In this document: positions 15,632-30,800 of the stretch, one piece after another
How the letters are laid out: every line of letters begins with the position of its first letter
Numbering within the stretch: the first letter of the stretch is position 1
Source of the DNA: an uncultured Eubacteriales bacterium
GTDB taxonomy: Bacteria > Bacillota > Clostridia > Christensenellales > Aristaeellaceae
NCBI GenBank assembly: GCA_902765395.1
Contig: CACWZP010000009.1
Span: 1-64,000 of the forward strand
DNA length: 64,000 nucleotides
Direction: 5' to 3'
Translations under genes and position numbers: made by a program
The notes under the pieces: model-generated
The model's database searches: none
What the model was told of the DNA's origin: nothing
The model's input: the letters and a program-made list of their open reading frames with translations, nothing else

Positions 15632-15857
15632 ATATTTGAGTGACCAAAATAAACCATCAGTCGTTCAGAATGGCCGCGTTTGCAGCAGAGGCAGAGACGG
15701 GCATTCATCGGAAACAAGGCGCACTATCCCGGAAGGGAGACGGGCGCCTGCGTTTGTTTATTTGATAATATATCGCCATAATAGCATGGCAGTAAAGATT
15801 TGGCTGCCAGCGGCATCCGAGTGCCAGATCACCGGGACAGATGAGAGGAGGACGACG

Positions 15858-18800
15858 ATGCAGAACCGTTTTATTATGGATAGGATGAACAGGGGCAGGC
15901 GGCGCGGGGCGTTGAAGCGCGCCCTGGCGATGCTGTGCGCCATTGTCGTATTCCTGACCTGTACGCCGTTTGACTTCAGCGCCTTCGCCGACGCGCGCGT
16001 GGCGTACTGCGGCCATGAGGATCACGAGCACATCCCGGATTGCTACGACGAATCCGGCGCCTTGACCTGCGAAAAACACGTGCACACGGACGCCTGCTAC
16101 GAACAGCCGGACGCGAAGGACGAAGCCCAGCCGGAGGAAGCGGAGGATGCCGCGCAGGACGAGGGCACGGTGTCGGACGAGGGCGAAGTGTCGGTGGAGA
16201 TCGAGGTGTCGGACGACGGCGAACCGGCGGAGGATCCCGTGGACGTCCCGGAGCCGGATTCCGGGGAAGAGATGGACCTGCCCCTGGAGGACGGGGATGA
16301 ACCTGACGGGGAGCCGGAAGAGGGCCGGGAGCTGACCTTTGAGATGGGCGATCGGCGGGTCGTGCTCCTGAGCGAGATCCTGAATCACCTGAGCCTGCAC
16401 CCCGAACATATCGCCAGCGTGGGCCAGATCCTGTATGCCGCGGGCGACCGGAGCCAGGTCGAGGTGGTGCAGACGGAGTCGGACTTTGAGATCGTGCCCC
16501 TGTGCGCCTTTGCCGAGGTGGACCTGGCCATCGTCACCCACGACGACGTGATTACGGTGAAGTTGGTCAACGCCCATCCCTCGGGAGAGGGCACGGAGGA
16601 AACCGTCGACGCGCAGGAAGGCGCGCCCGAAGCCGGGACGGAGGAAGCGCTTGCGGAGGCGGACGAGGCCGTCGAAGAAGAATCGCCCACCGACGAGAAC
16701 GAGGCGCCCGTGGACGAAGAATCGCCCGCCGACGAGAACGAGGCGCCAGTGGACGAAGAATCGCCCGCCGACGAGAGCGAGACCGTTGAAGAGGAATCGC
16801 CTGCCGACGAGGACGGGGCCGTCGAAGAGGAAGCGCCCGCCGACGAGAACGAGGCGCCCGTGGACGAAGAATCGCCCGCCGACGAGGACGGGGCCGTCGA
16901 AGAGGAAGCGCCTGTCGACGAGGGCGAGGCCGTCGAGGAGGAAGCGCCCGCCGACGAGGGCGAGGCCGTCGAAGAGGAAGCGCCTGTCGACGAGGGCGAG
17001 GCCGTCGAGGAGGAAGCGCCCGCCGACGAGGGCGAGGCCGTCGAGGAGGAAGCGCCCGCCGATGAGGGCGAGGAAACCGAGGAAGCAGCGCCCGAAGAAG
17101 AGGGCATGGTCACCTATACATATACCTTTGAAAAGCAGAAGAGCGTGTTCCTCACCGGCCTGCTGGCCAGCACGGGGCTCGTCGTGGAGGGCAAACTGAC
17201 TGCGGTGACCTCCTCCGACCCCGACACGGTGCAGGTCAGGGGCCCGTATGCCCTTTTTGGCTATGTGGTCACCGCCAGGGCCAGCTTTGACACGGTGACG
17301 CTGAGCGTGACCGCGGGCACCGAAACGTTTGATATCCTGCTGAGCAATCCCGAGGCGGGGGAGCGCATGGTCCCGGGCGACGAGCTGGTCACCGACGACG
17401 GCAAGGTCCGCGTGGTGTTTGCCGAGGAAGTGGTGCTGCCAGCGGGCACCGAGCTGACCGTGACGGAGGGCGAGCCCGACCTGGACGGCAGGACCTGGAA
17501 TGAGATCGACCGGAAGCTGGGGCAGGCGCAGGGCGAGGCAGAGGCCGACCTGCGCTGGTTCGACATCTCCCTGGGCGACGTGCACGAGGTGCGCGCCACC
17601 GTGACCCTTTCGGACGCGGCGAACCCCGGCGACGACGTGCTCGTGGTGCACGTCACCCATGAGAACGAGGTCGTCATCATCGACGACGTCACCATCGGCG
17701 CGGACGGCTCGGTGACCTTCGAGACGGACGGCTTCTCGCCCGTGGGCGTGGCCACCCCGCTGGGCGCCGGAAACGACGACGGGGAGGCGGCCTGGTCCGT
17801 GGACGACAAGGGCGTGCTGACCATCCGCGACCAGTCGGCCCTGGATTTCAGCGCGGGCGTGCCCTGGGCGAATAGCGAGACGGAAATCACCACCGTCGTC
17901 TTTGAGGACGGCGTGACCAGCATCCCGGACAACTTCGCAAGCAAGGCCGGCCTGACCGGCGTGACCAGCGTCACCCTGGCGGAGAGCGTCGCGAAGGTGG
18001 GAGGCAGCGCCTTCGCCAACTGTGCCGACCTGGAGAAGATCAACCTGGACCGGGTGGCCGAGATCGGCGACAGCGCGTTCAAGGGCTGCGCGTCGCTGGA
18101 GAAGATCAGGCTGGACAGCGCCGAAAAGATCGGCAAGAGCGCCTTTGACGGCTGTGCCTCCATCGCCGACGTGACCCTCTCCGGCGCGCTGGAGTCCATC
18201 GGCGAGAGCGCCTTCGCCAACTGCGAGAGCCTGGAGACCGCCACCTTCTCCCGTGACAACATGATGACCGAGCTGCCGAAGGGCCTGTTCGCGGGGTGCA
18301 CGTCCCTGACGAAGGCGACCCTTCCGGAGGACTTGAAGGACATTCCCGACAACCTGTTCAAGGACTGCGCGTCCCTGGAGACGGTAACCATGCCCATCGG
18401 CCTGGACACCATCGGCAAGGACGCCTTCAACGGCTGCGCGTCGCTGGAGAAGCTGGAGCTGCCGGACGGCCTGCTGGGCATCGGCGACCGCGCGTTCAAG
18501 GGCTGCGCGTCGCTGCAGAAGGCGGACTTCCCCGACAGCGTGAAGAGCCTGGGCAGCGAGACCTACAGGGGCTGCGCGTCGCTGAGCGAGGTGGAGCTGC
18601 CTGCGGCCCTGGAGACGGTGGGCGGCGACGCGTTCCGGGACTGCTCGGGCATCGAGTATGTGGACATGGAGGATACCGCGCTGACCGCGCTGTCGGACAA
18701 CATGTTCAGGGCCTGCGCGAGCCTGGCGGAGGTCCGGCTGCCCCAGGGCTTGAAGAAGATCGGCAATTCCGCCTTCAACAGCTGCGGCGCGCTGGAGACC

Positions 18801-21800
18801 GCGGCGCTGCCCGACGGACTGGAGGAGATCGGCGATTCCGCGTTCTCCCAGTGCGCTTCGCTGACCCGTTTGGGAAGCGGCGCCGAAGCGGGAGTCATTC
18901 GCCTGCCCGAGACGCTTACGAAGGTGGGCACCAGCGCCTTCCAGGGCTGCAACGGCTTCGTGGACGTGGAGATCCCCGACGCCGTCACCCAGCTGGGCGC
19001 GTCCGCGCTGGCCAACTGCGCCAACCTGACCCGGGCCGTCATCGGCGAGGGCGTCACCACCATCGACAAGAGCCTGTTCTACCAGGATGCCAAGCTGGAA
19101 TACGTGGAGTTCAAGGGCAGGCCCAGCGAGATCCCCGACAACACCTTCCAGGGCTGCACCAGCCTGAAGGAGTTCCCCCTGTGGGAAGGGCTTGTGAGGA
19201 TCGGCAACAGCGCCTTTTCCGGCTGCACGGGCCTGACGCGGATGGATTTCCCCTCCACGCTGACGACCATCGGCAACTATGCCTTCAATAACTGCAGCAA
19301 CATCCAGGAGCTGGCGCTGCCCGAGGGCCTGGAAACCATCGGGAACTACGCGTTCTACAACCTGAACAAGGTGCAGACGCTGGCGCTGCCGGAGACCCTG
19401 AAGAGCATCGGCAGCAGAGCCTTCTATAACAACACCGCCCTGACGGACGTGACCTTTCCCACCGGGGACCAGCTGACGACCATCGGCAGCTATGCCTTCT
19501 ATGGCTGCAGCAAGCTGACGAAGGCCCTGATGCCCGACAGCGTCACCAGCCTGGGCAGCTATGCCTTCCAGAGCTGCACCTCCCTCAACGAGGCGCACAT
19601 CCCCAGCGGCCTGACGGCGCTCAACGACGGCATATTCTACGGCTGTTCGTCCCTGCCCGCCATTGAACTGCCCCCGGCTCTGAAGACGATTGGCGGCTAT
19701 GTCTTCCGCGGCTGCTCGTCCCTGGCAAATGTGGATCTGCCCGACACGCTGACGAACATCGGCACCTATGCTTTCTACGGCTGCAGCGCCTTCACGAGTC
19801 TCGACATGCCCGACAGCGTGACGAGCCTGGGCAGCTATGCCTATTCCTACTGCTCGAACCTCGTGGAGGCCAGGCTGTCCGACGGCCTGACGTACATCCC
19901 CCAGCAGGCCTTTTCCAACTGCACCAAGCTGAAGGAAATCACCTTCCCGAAGAACCTGACCAGGTTCAGCGGCAGCAGCTCCTTCTATAACTGCACCAGC
20001 CTGGAGGAGGTCACGCTGCCGGATTCTCTGACCACCTTCGCCAGTTCCACCTTCAGCGGTTGCACGTCGCTGAAAAAGGTGAACATCCCCGTGTCGACCT
20101 CCATGTCGACCAGCACCAGCATACTGTATAACTGCCGGAGCCTGGAGGAGCTGCGCTGGGAGGCGGCCAACGGCTCGATCGGCAGCTTCACCAGCAACAC
20201 CCACTTCCCGGTGACCGTCGCCTCCACCGTGAACAACATCTCCCAGACGGCCCTGACCAACCTGGTCAACGGCGGCGCGGAGATGCTGGTGTTCGAGTCG
20301 AATTCCTCCCTGACGCTGCCCTCCACGGCGGGCATGAACCTGCCCAGGCCGCTGAACAACCTGGCGGCGGGGACCTACTGCGCCGACGAATTCGGCGTGC
20401 TGTACCAGGTCGTGAACGGCGAAGCCACGCTGGTGTACCTGCCGGACGGCCTGGAGAGCTATACCATTCCGGCGGCCGTGCACGGCTATCCGGTGAAGGG
20501 CGTGAAGAACAGCGCCCTGTACCTGGCCCAGGCGCTTAAGGAGCTGACCATCGAGGATCCCGGCGCCTTGACCGCCATCGACGACTATGCCTTCGCCTAT
20601 GCCCGCAACCTGGAGAAGGTGAACGGCGAGACCACGCTCGAGGGCGCCACGGCCCTGTTCAACAAGGGCACCTACGGCGCGCAGATCTTCTGCGACACGA
20701 AGCTGGACACGCTGCCCAGCAGCCAGGACGGTTCCCTCGTCTATTCCCACGAGGAGGGCGACGCCAAGTGGACCGGCAACGTGCAGGTGACCATCTCCCA
20801 GGAGGGCTCCACCATGCGCCGGGAGCCCAGCGGCGAGAACCCGAAGGAGCAGTCGGACCCGCAGCTGTTCCGGGACCCGGACACCAACGCCTTCATGGTC
20901 TACACGGGCGAGACGGTGAAGACCAACATCAGCATCACCAACCCGGACAGCGCCCTGATCTCCCCGGGCGACAAGATCCGCATCTACTTCCAGACGGACG
21001 AAGGCGCGACGCTCACGCCCACCTTCGGCAAGTCGGAGAGCACCATTCTGAAAAACCAGAACGGCCATACGCTGGCCTGCGGCTTCTTTGAGACGAGCGT
21101 CAAGGGCGTCTACTATGTGGAGATGGATCGCCCCACCAACGGCGATACCTTCAGCCCGCAGGTGGAGATACTGTACCCGAACAAGACGACCGCCGGCGGC
21201 AACGTGCTGGTCTGGGTGGACTATATCCCCGCGGACCAGGTCGAATCCACCCGGAAGAAGCCCGGCCAGCCTACCGCCAAGAACCACCTGATCAACAGCA
21301 TCACCCGGCGCAACGACTACCCGGTGAAGAAGCAGGGAGCCAACCAGGACAGCGAGGCCCTGAAGGTCAGCGTGGCCGAGCAAAACGGCGTGTCCAAGGC
21401 GTTCGTGGAAGAGCACAGCTACAACATTTCCATGAACATCGCCGAGGACGCCAACAGCATTGACGTGGGCAAGGACTATGTCACCCAGGCCGAGTATGTG
21501 GACACCCTTCACCTGCCCGAGGGCGTCGTCGTCAACGACGTGGTGCTGCAGGAGATCCGGGACGGGAAGATCACCTACAGCACGAGCAGAGTTTACGAGA
21601 GCGCTGTGTCCGGCTACGTCACCTACAAGTACATCAAATCCCCGACTAGCGGAAACATCTTCACCTTCCGGACCCAGAACAACCCGGACAGCTACCAGAC
21701 CCCGACGCTGAGCCTGACGGAGGACGGCGAGCTGCAGCTGAAGTGGACCGTGGTGAACGGCAATCCGAACTACAACGGCAATGCCGCCGAGATCGCCACG

Positions 21801-24800
21801 CCGGACGTGAGGGTGACCCTGGGCAACCGGCTGCTGTGCGTCACCGGCACGGAGACGGACAAGGAGTACACTCTCGTCAACCACGTGGACCAGACGCTGA
21901 GCTATTGCTATTCCGAACCCGTCGCCCACGCGGACGAGGGCGAATACACCGTGAACTCCGGCAGCGCCCGCTACACCGTGTCCAAGACCGGCGTCTCCGG
22001 CAAGCGTGGCGAGGACGCGCCCTACACCATCACCATCCCCAGCACGGGCATCCTGCCGGTGGATACGGCGGTGATCAGCGACATCGACGACGAGATCGGC
22101 GACCGCGACGTGGACGACACGACCAGCGGCACGACCAACGCCCACTACATCAAGCCGGAAAACATCTGGAAGATGTTTACCGACGAGATGTATTCCGGTG
22201 TGAAGGGCATGGGCAACGGCCTGACGCTGGAGATCACCAACATCCGCCTGTTTGACAACCCCGTCAAGGGGACAAAGTCGGTCATCACCACGGCCAAAGA
22301 CGTCACCACCGCCTACACCGACTATGTGAACACCGGCTACGACACGCCCTATGACGACACCACCTCCGCCAGCGACACTCATTCCAACCACGAGACAACC
22401 GCCAACCTCACGTTCCGCATGGAGGGTGGCAAGCTTTGCTATACGCTGGTGTCCGGTGGGGAGACGCTGGCGGATTCGGTAATCGACAGCGAGGACGCCA
22501 TGAAGGCGATGTTCGCGGACCGGGGCATTCTGGTGGCCGCCAACACCCACTACCACGTGCACTGGGACACCACGAAGGTGCCCGATTTCTCCATCCCCGG
22601 CGGCACCACGCTGACCATCACCATTCCCACCACCTACAAGGATTCGTTCATGCTCCTCAGCGCAGACCGCCCCTACTATGAATACCAGTATTCCCGGACC
22701 GTGCTGAACACGGTTTATGTCAACAAGGGCGACACAGACCGGCAGCGCAAGGCCCATGCCCAAAATTACAACGAAAACGACTGGTCCCTCAGCAAGGGCG
22801 CCAGCTTCGTGGACACGCACCATGTGACCGGCGAAACCTATGATTTTGACGTGCCGGATGTGATGAAGTACACGGTGAGCGCCCGTCACTATGGCAAAAA
22901 CCGCTATCCGTTGATGCCCGTGACGGACCACATGAGCCAGAAGCAGATCCTGATGGTGCCGGTGACGGGAAACGAGACGCTGGCCGAACTGGGGCTGGAG
23001 ACGTATACCTGCCAGGCCGACGGCCAGGAATACTACCTGCTGAACCAAACCGGGACCTATGAAAACGTCTGGACCGGCGAGCACCGGGCCGACCACGTGG
23101 ACGTGACCGCCAATGCCAACGGCACCTACGACACCACTATCTTCTGGTACCTGACGGACGTGGGCGGCAACACCACCAGCACCATCAACTACAAGGCCCG
23201 CATCCTGCAGAACCCCGCCGTGACCGGCACCTATGCCTACAACTACAACAACCGCAGCTGGCTGGGCGACCACTTTACCCGCAGGCTGTATGCCACCGTG
23301 AACAGCAACGGCGGCTACTACGCCGCCGAGCCGATGCTGACCTATTGGGACAAGAAGATCGTCGACTTCGTGGGCGACAAGGGCCCCGGCCGCACCTACG
23401 AGGGCATCACCGAGGGAAAGACGATCGTCTACCGCCTGACGCTCGGCAATTCCAGGAACCCGCGCTTCGTGATCACGGCCGATACGCTTCGCGACTATCT
23501 GCCGTTGAGCGTCAGCAGCTACAGGTGGGCGCTGGGTACAAATGTCAAGTTGGATTATGAAGGGCTGTCGCTGTCGGGGAGCGCTCCGACGCTCGGCACC
23601 GGCTCCTCACCGCAGTACATTCGGTGGAACAATGCCACCCTCACCTGTACCAACGACGATGGCATCGCCTATATCTACGTCACGCTCACCTTCCCGTCGG
23701 GAACCGCGTGGGACGCCTATCTCAGGAGTTACGGCAACACGACCCTGAACAACGATCTGCGGGTGGTCGTGAATGGGACGACCTATCATTCCTATGTGTA
23801 CCACGACCTGTTCGACACCGGCGAGGCGCGGCTGCAAAAGGGTGTCTACGACACCGGTGCCTGGGACGAGGTCAACCAGAAAAACATCTATCGCTCAGGC
23901 GAGAACGCCCGGCTGAGGTATGAGAACAACGACAGCCTGAAGCGCAAGGTGTACTACTACATCACCCTTCACAACGGCGGCGCGACCCGGATGTACCTGA
24001 ACGAGATCCAGGACGTGCTGCCCAAGGGCTTCACCCTCTGCGGCACGCCCACGATCGCCACCAGCAGCTATGCCCATGTGACGCCCACGCCGTCCTCCTA
24101 TGTGAGTTCGTCTTACCTGACGCTCTCGTGCCCCGCGGCGGAGACGCTGGACGACGGGCGCCAGCGGGTCAGGATGAACCTGGTGGCGCAGCCTGGCTAC
24201 GAGAGCGATAAGCAGAACAACCCGACCCGGTTCCAGTACAGCCCGTACCTGGAGAAGTACTACCTGATGCCCGGGCAGGCCCTGGTCATCCGGCTGGAGT
24301 GCTGGACGAACGAATACAGCGACACCAACCAGACGGCGCGCAACTATGCGGCCATGCCCTACTGCGACTGGCTGGGCCAGGGGCTCACGCTGTCGGATTC
24401 CGAGAGCACCGTCAACGCCGCCGGCAAGAAGACCAACGACGGCGGCTGCGACATCGTGGACACCAGCTATGTCTCGGCCCTGGGCTTCGACACCGCGGGG
24501 CAGAACGCCGCCACCGAGTGGATGCTGTCCGACGTGGCGCTGACCCGCGGCGATATCCGCCCCGGCCTGGACAAGACCCTGTGGAAGCGCTACATCGAGG
24601 ATGACGGACAGGTGACGGTGGTGGACTATCCCAGCTCCGTGCGCCTGTTCGACAAGCTGCTGTGGGGCATCCGCCTGAGGAATGACGGCGACAGCGCCAT
24701 CAGCGACTATGCCGTGACCGACGTGCTGCCCGACCCCTTCAACTTTACCGGGGAGGTCTATTTCGGCCTGGCCTTCAACGCCAGCGAAGCCGAGAAGCTG

Positions 24801-27800
24801 GGCAGCATCGAAAACATGCAGAAGCTGTTCACCATCCATCGCGACGTGGAGGAAAACGGGACGGAGACCACCGTGCTGCCCACCATGACCTTCACTGCGG
24901 CCAATACCGTGCCCTATACCATCGGCGATCCGGCGGTGGAGCTGCAGCTGACGGGGAAGTGGGCCGGCTGCAAGGCCCTGGTGAAGCTGGACAGGAACGA
25001 GGACGGCAACGAGGTGCTCAGCGTTCGCTTTACCGACAAGGCGATGGGCCTGCCGGCCGGCGGCATGGTGAAGCTGGCCGTGGGCACCCAGAACCTGCGG
25101 GGCGGCAACGAGAACCATGTCTACATCAACTGCGCCTACCTCACGCCCCTTGGGCGGCCCTGGGAGGAGCTGCCCAACGTGGGCTCCAAGGTGGATTACC
25201 GGACGCCCTACAGCGACGCCATGGTTAACAGCGTGCGCGGCAGCGCGCCGGTCACGGCCAGCTTCGGCGGCTCCACCAGCTCCATCAAGCACATCGAGGA
25301 AAAGCTGGCGCCTGCCAACACCACCCACTCCGACGCCGCCGACAACACCATCACCGTCAGGGACAAGACCCGGACAGTGACCTACCGGCTGTGCGTTGTC
25401 AATGAAAACACGCCGCCCATGGACCGCGTCGTGCTGATCGACAACCTGCCCATGTCCGGCGACCACACCACCTTCCAGGCGGACGACGCCCGAAACAGCG
25501 CCTTCAGGGTGCTGCTGGCGGAGCAGCCGGACTTCAGGCTGGTGGTCAAGACCCAGGACGGGACGGAGACCGTCGTTCCCGCGGACAAGTACCGCGTGGA
25601 GTACAGCGGCAAGACCGAGTTCGGCAAGGATGACTGGAAGGGAACGGCGTCGGACGACTGGACGGCGTACACCGGCGGCGTGCTCACCCAGGAGCAGCTG
25701 CAGGGCATCCGGTCCGTCCGCCTGGTGTTCAACGACTCGGCTGAAAAAGTGACGGATTACCTGGTGCAGGACAAGAGCTCGCTGTGGTTCAGCTTCGACG
25801 CCCGGGCCGACCAGGAGGACGATGGCGTTCAGCCCGGCGCGGTGGCCTGGAACAGCTTCGGCTATCACTACGGCCTCTGGGGCCGCACGGAAGACCTGGA
25901 GGCCGCGCCGCTGGTGGTCGGCCTGAGGATTCCCGAACTGCCGAAGCTCACCAAGAGCCTGGTCAACGCCAGGGGCAAGGAGTATATCGCCAAACGGGAC
26001 GCCACCTTCCGCTACATCATGTACGAGGGCACGGCCATTTCCGGCCTGCCCGGAAGCCTGACGGAGGAGCAGATCATCAAGGCCATCGAGGGCGCGAAGC
26101 GCAGCTATGTCCCGGCGACGGTCACGGTGTGCGCGGGTGCTTCGGCGTCCGAAGCGGCGTTCTCCTTCGACGACGCGCCGGCCAGGATGTATGAAAACGG
26201 CGCGTACCTGGAGGACGCCGTGTGGACCATGGACGACGGGCACTGGTACAACCTGGTGGAGCTGCCCGGCGACGCGGACTACGAGAGCTATCGCTACAAT
26301 GGCTCGAAGACCGCCAGCTTCCGCTTCCAGTACAACGCCAAGGGCTCCCGGCTGGAGATCGAGAGCGTGAACATGCACCAGGACTGGAGCCTGAAGCTGG
26401 AAAAGCGGGACCAGAACGGCAACCCGGTGAAGGGCGCGGTATTCGCCGTGTACACCCAGGTGGAAAACGAGGCGCTGGAAGGCCTGGACGAGCTGACGCT
26501 GGATGCGCTGAACGAGCGCTTCGGCAGCGGGCTGACCGACGAGGCCCTGAAGGAGCGCTTCGGCGAGGAGTACACCCTGTCGATGCTGAAGCACCAGAAG
26601 GTCGAGGACAACGGGACGGATTACCGGCTGATGGCGCTGTTCACCACCAACGCCATGGGCGAGGCCCAGCTGGACGCCCTGATGGGCGCGGACTACCTCT
26701 GCACCGAGCTCCAGGCCCCGCAGTACTACACTTTGAACACCGATGTCGTCAAGGTGGCGCGCAAGAGCGGCACCAATGAAGTCGTGTCCTTCCGCGTGGA
26801 GGATGTGCACTACATCGCCAGCGGCAAGGTGTATGTCGACGCCAACAAGGTGCTGACGGGCGGCAGACCGCTGAAGGCCGGCGAGTTCACGTTTGCCATC
26901 GACGGCTTCGACATCCAGACCCGGCAGGTCTTCGCATCCGGCGCGGCGGGCGAGCCGCCCATGCCCGAGGCGCGCACGGCGTCGAACGACAAGGACGGCA
27001 ACATCGCCTTCGGCCCCGTCGCCATGGACACCGGGGACATCGGCAAGGTCTACTACTACCGGATCGCCGAGGTGATCCCCGAGGCCGAGGCCGACCGGGT
27101 TAAGGACGTGAAGTACGACGGCACCGCCTTCATCGTGAAGGCCACCGTGGTGGACAATGGCGACGGCACCCTGGACCTGGACACCGAGGCCTTCACCCTC
27201 GACGACAAGCAGACGCTGGTGTCGGTCAAGCCGGCGGACTATGCCTTCGTGAACCGCTATGAGCAGCAGACCGAGATCACCATCCCCGTGGCGAAGAACC
27301 TGATCGACCGGGAGTGGAAGGACAGCGATTCCTTCACCTTCGAGCTGGTCAGCCGGGACGAGAACGGCGCCGAAACGGTGCTCAAGTCCCTGACGCTGGA
27401 CAAGGACCACCCCTCCGGCACGATCTCCCGCGGCTACACCCAGGAGGACGTGGACCACACGTACACCTATGCCCTGCGGGAGCGCATCCCCGACGGCGCG
27501 GTGGGCTTCAACGCCTCCGGCAAGAAGGTGCGCGTGCCCAAGACGCTGCAGAGCGCGGGCAAGGTGGACCTCACCTACGCGAAGTACAGGGAGATCGTCG
27601 CCGCGAAGCAGCTGGAGGCCTACGGGCTGTCCGGCATGGCCCTGACCTGGCGGGTGGACGGCCTGATCTACGACAGCACGGAGCATGCCATCGAGGTGCA
27701 GGTGACCTACGACGAGGCCCTGGAGGGCCTGAAGGCCACGGCGAACGGCAAGGTCGAGCCTGACACGCAGACCTTCGACAACAGCTTCACCACGGAGAGC

Positions 27801-30800
27801 ACCTCCGCCCGGCTGACCGTCACAAAGCGGGTCGATGGCAGGCCCTGGCTGCGCCCCGCGGAGGAGACCTATCGCTTCCGGATCGACAACCTGGAGAACG
27901 CGCCCCTGCCCATCGTGGACGGCGTGAAGACGGACGAGATCGCGGTCAAGCGCGGCCGCAACACGGAAGCGGCGGAGCAGTCCGGCAGCGTGGATATCGC
28001 CTATGAATGGGCGGATCTCAGGCAGGCGGACGGCACCCACGCCGCGCGCAAGGCCTTCACCTACGTGCTGACGGAGATCGTGCCCGACGACGCCCGGGCG
28101 ATCATGGACGGCGACAGGGTCGTGGGCTATATGCGCAACCAGATCCACTACGACCTGTCGTCCCGCACCGTGCGGGTCTGGCTGATCGACAACGGGGACG
28201 GCACCATCGGCACCGAAGTGGAATACCTCACGCCCGACGCCGATCCTGCCAAGGCAGAAAGCTGGACCGGCGCGGCGACGGCCTTTGTCAACACCTACGA
28301 AAAGGAGACGGAGCTGACAGTCTTCCCGCTGTCCGTCACCAAGCGGATCAACCGCGCCGCCGCCGACCACGGCGTGTACACCTTCACGCTGTACGATGCC
28401 GAGGGTGCGGTGGTCAACGACGCGCTGACCCTGGACGCCGAAGAAGTGGAAAACGGCCGGCTGAGCCTGAATCTGACCCTGACGGACGCGCAGAAGATCG
28501 ACTGCACGGGCATCGACGTGGACCATCCCAAGACCGTGGAGTACACCCTGCGGGAGAACATCCCGACGGATGCTATGGGCTTCAGCGCCACCGGTGAGCC
28601 GCTGAACGTGAAGTATGCGGACGCCACGGCCGGGCAGAAGGCGAGCACCGAGCTGATCTGGAAGCTGGACGGCGTGAACTACGATTCCTCCGCCATCCCG
28701 GTGCACGTGACCGTGTCGCTGGACAAGCTGACCTACCTGATGAAGCCGACGGTGACCTACGGCGCCGGCCGCGGGGACACGGCCATCGTCGACAACTACG
28801 AGCCCACCCCCGTGGACCTGTCCCTGGGCATCGGGAAGCAGATCCTGGGCAAGGACGGGACGACGGTCCTGGAAACCTGGGCGCAGGACGCGCAGGACTG
28901 GACGGACATGCGCTTCCAGTTCAAACTGGAGGCAAAGGATGCAGGCAGCACGCCCATGCCCGCCGAGGCGGGGCGGACCGCCACCGCGGACGACGAACAC
29001 CGCACCGCGCAGTTCGGCGCCATCCGGTATGCCGAAGAGGGCGTCTATGAATACAGGATCAGCGAGGTCATGCCCTCGGAGGACGGCGACCCGTACTCCC
29101 TGGAGCGGCACCTGCTGTATGACGAAAGCGTCCACACGGTGAAGGTGACGATCCGGGACAACCTGCAGGGGAAGATGGTCGTCGCGAGTATCGTCTACGA
29201 CGGCGACGCGGACAACGGGCAGCCGGTGTACAATAACCGGTATATCGAGGATCCTTTCTACTTCCGCAAGGTGAACGAGGCCGGCGCGGCGCTGGCCGGC
29301 GCGACGCTGGCGCTGTACGAGGCCAACGGCACGACGCCGGTGGGCGAGAGCTGGGTCAGCTCCGCTGCGGAGGACCACCCGATCTACGACCTGCACCGCG
29401 GCAGGCAATACGTGCTGAAGGAGACGCAGGCCCCCGTGGGCTATCTGCCCATGGCGGACCAGCGCTTCCGGGTGCTGACGGACGGCAGCATCCAGGCGGA
29501 CGGCGACGCCGTGACCACCGCCGCGGACGACAGGGGCCTGGTGGTGAAGGTGCGCAATGCGCCCGTGCAGGTGAGCTTTGCCAAGGTGGATCCCGACGGC
29601 GCGCGCATCCCCGGCGCGGTGCTGAAGCTGGAGGACAGCAGGGGACAGGTGGTCGATTCCTGGACCAGCGACGCAAACGTCCATACGATCAGCCGGCTGG
29701 TCATCGGCCAGACCTATACCCTCACCGAGACCCTCGCCCCCGCGGGCCACAAGGGCCGCGCGGTGGTGGCGTTCCACGTGGATGAAACCGGCAGCGTGAT
29801 CGTGGAGACCCTGGACGCGGACGGCGCGCCGCTGGACGTGGTGGGCACGGATAGCGGCCTGCCCTGCGTGTCCGTTGAAAACCCGCCCGTCGTGTTGAAG
29901 GTGCGGAAGCTGGCGCCCAGCGGAAATGCCGTGCGCAGCGCGAAGATGGCGCTGCTGGACGCCGACGGAAAGACCCTTGACAGCTGGACCACCGACGGCA
30001 GCGACCACACCCTGCCCGCTCTGGCGAACAACCAGAGCTATACCATTCGGGAGACGGAGGCCCCCGACGGCTTCATCGTAGCCCCGGATCTGCACTTTAT
30101 GCTGGACAGCTTCGGCGAAATCACCGCCTACAGGCTGGATGCGAAGGGCAGCCGGATCGCCGTGGCCCCCGGCGCGGACGAGGGCGCGCTGGTGTTCACC
30201 GTCACCGATGAAAAGACCAAGGTGAGCGTCTCCGGCACCAAGACCTGGCTGGACGGCAGGAATACCCACGTCAGCAAGGACGAGGTCGCCCTGACCCTCA
30301 AGCGCACGCCCGCGGGCGGCAGCGAGGAACCCGTGGACGCCAGCCCCGCCTGGACGGGCGACACCTATACCTATGCCAATCTGGACGAGTACGACGACCT
30401 GAGCCGGAAGTACACCTACACCGTGACCGAGGCCGACATCACCGGCTTTGCCACCAGCTATGATGTGAAGGGCTACACCCAGAACATCACCAATCTGCGC
30501 GTGGGCAAGGTGGAGGTCAGCGGCGAAAAGACCTGGCTGGACGGCGGGAAAGCCCACGTCAGCAAGGACGAAATCACCCTGACCCTGAAGCGCACCAGCG
30601 CGAAGGCGGGCAGCAAGCCCGAAACGCTGGACGTGAAGCCCGTCTGGACCGGCAACCGCTACAGCTACGCGAATCTGGATGAGTTCGACCGCGAGGGCTA
30701 CCCGTACACCTACGCCGTGGAAGAGAAGGCCATCGAGGGCTTCACCACCGACGTGGATGACAGCACCCTCAACACCGTCAACTTCACCAACCTGCGCACG

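Noticed and set aside
15636-15857. Earlier start for the 6069-residue protein
   Set aside because: The frame is open but has no ribosome site, would begin just 5 bases after the -10 box, and would bury the signal peptide behind about 74 residues.
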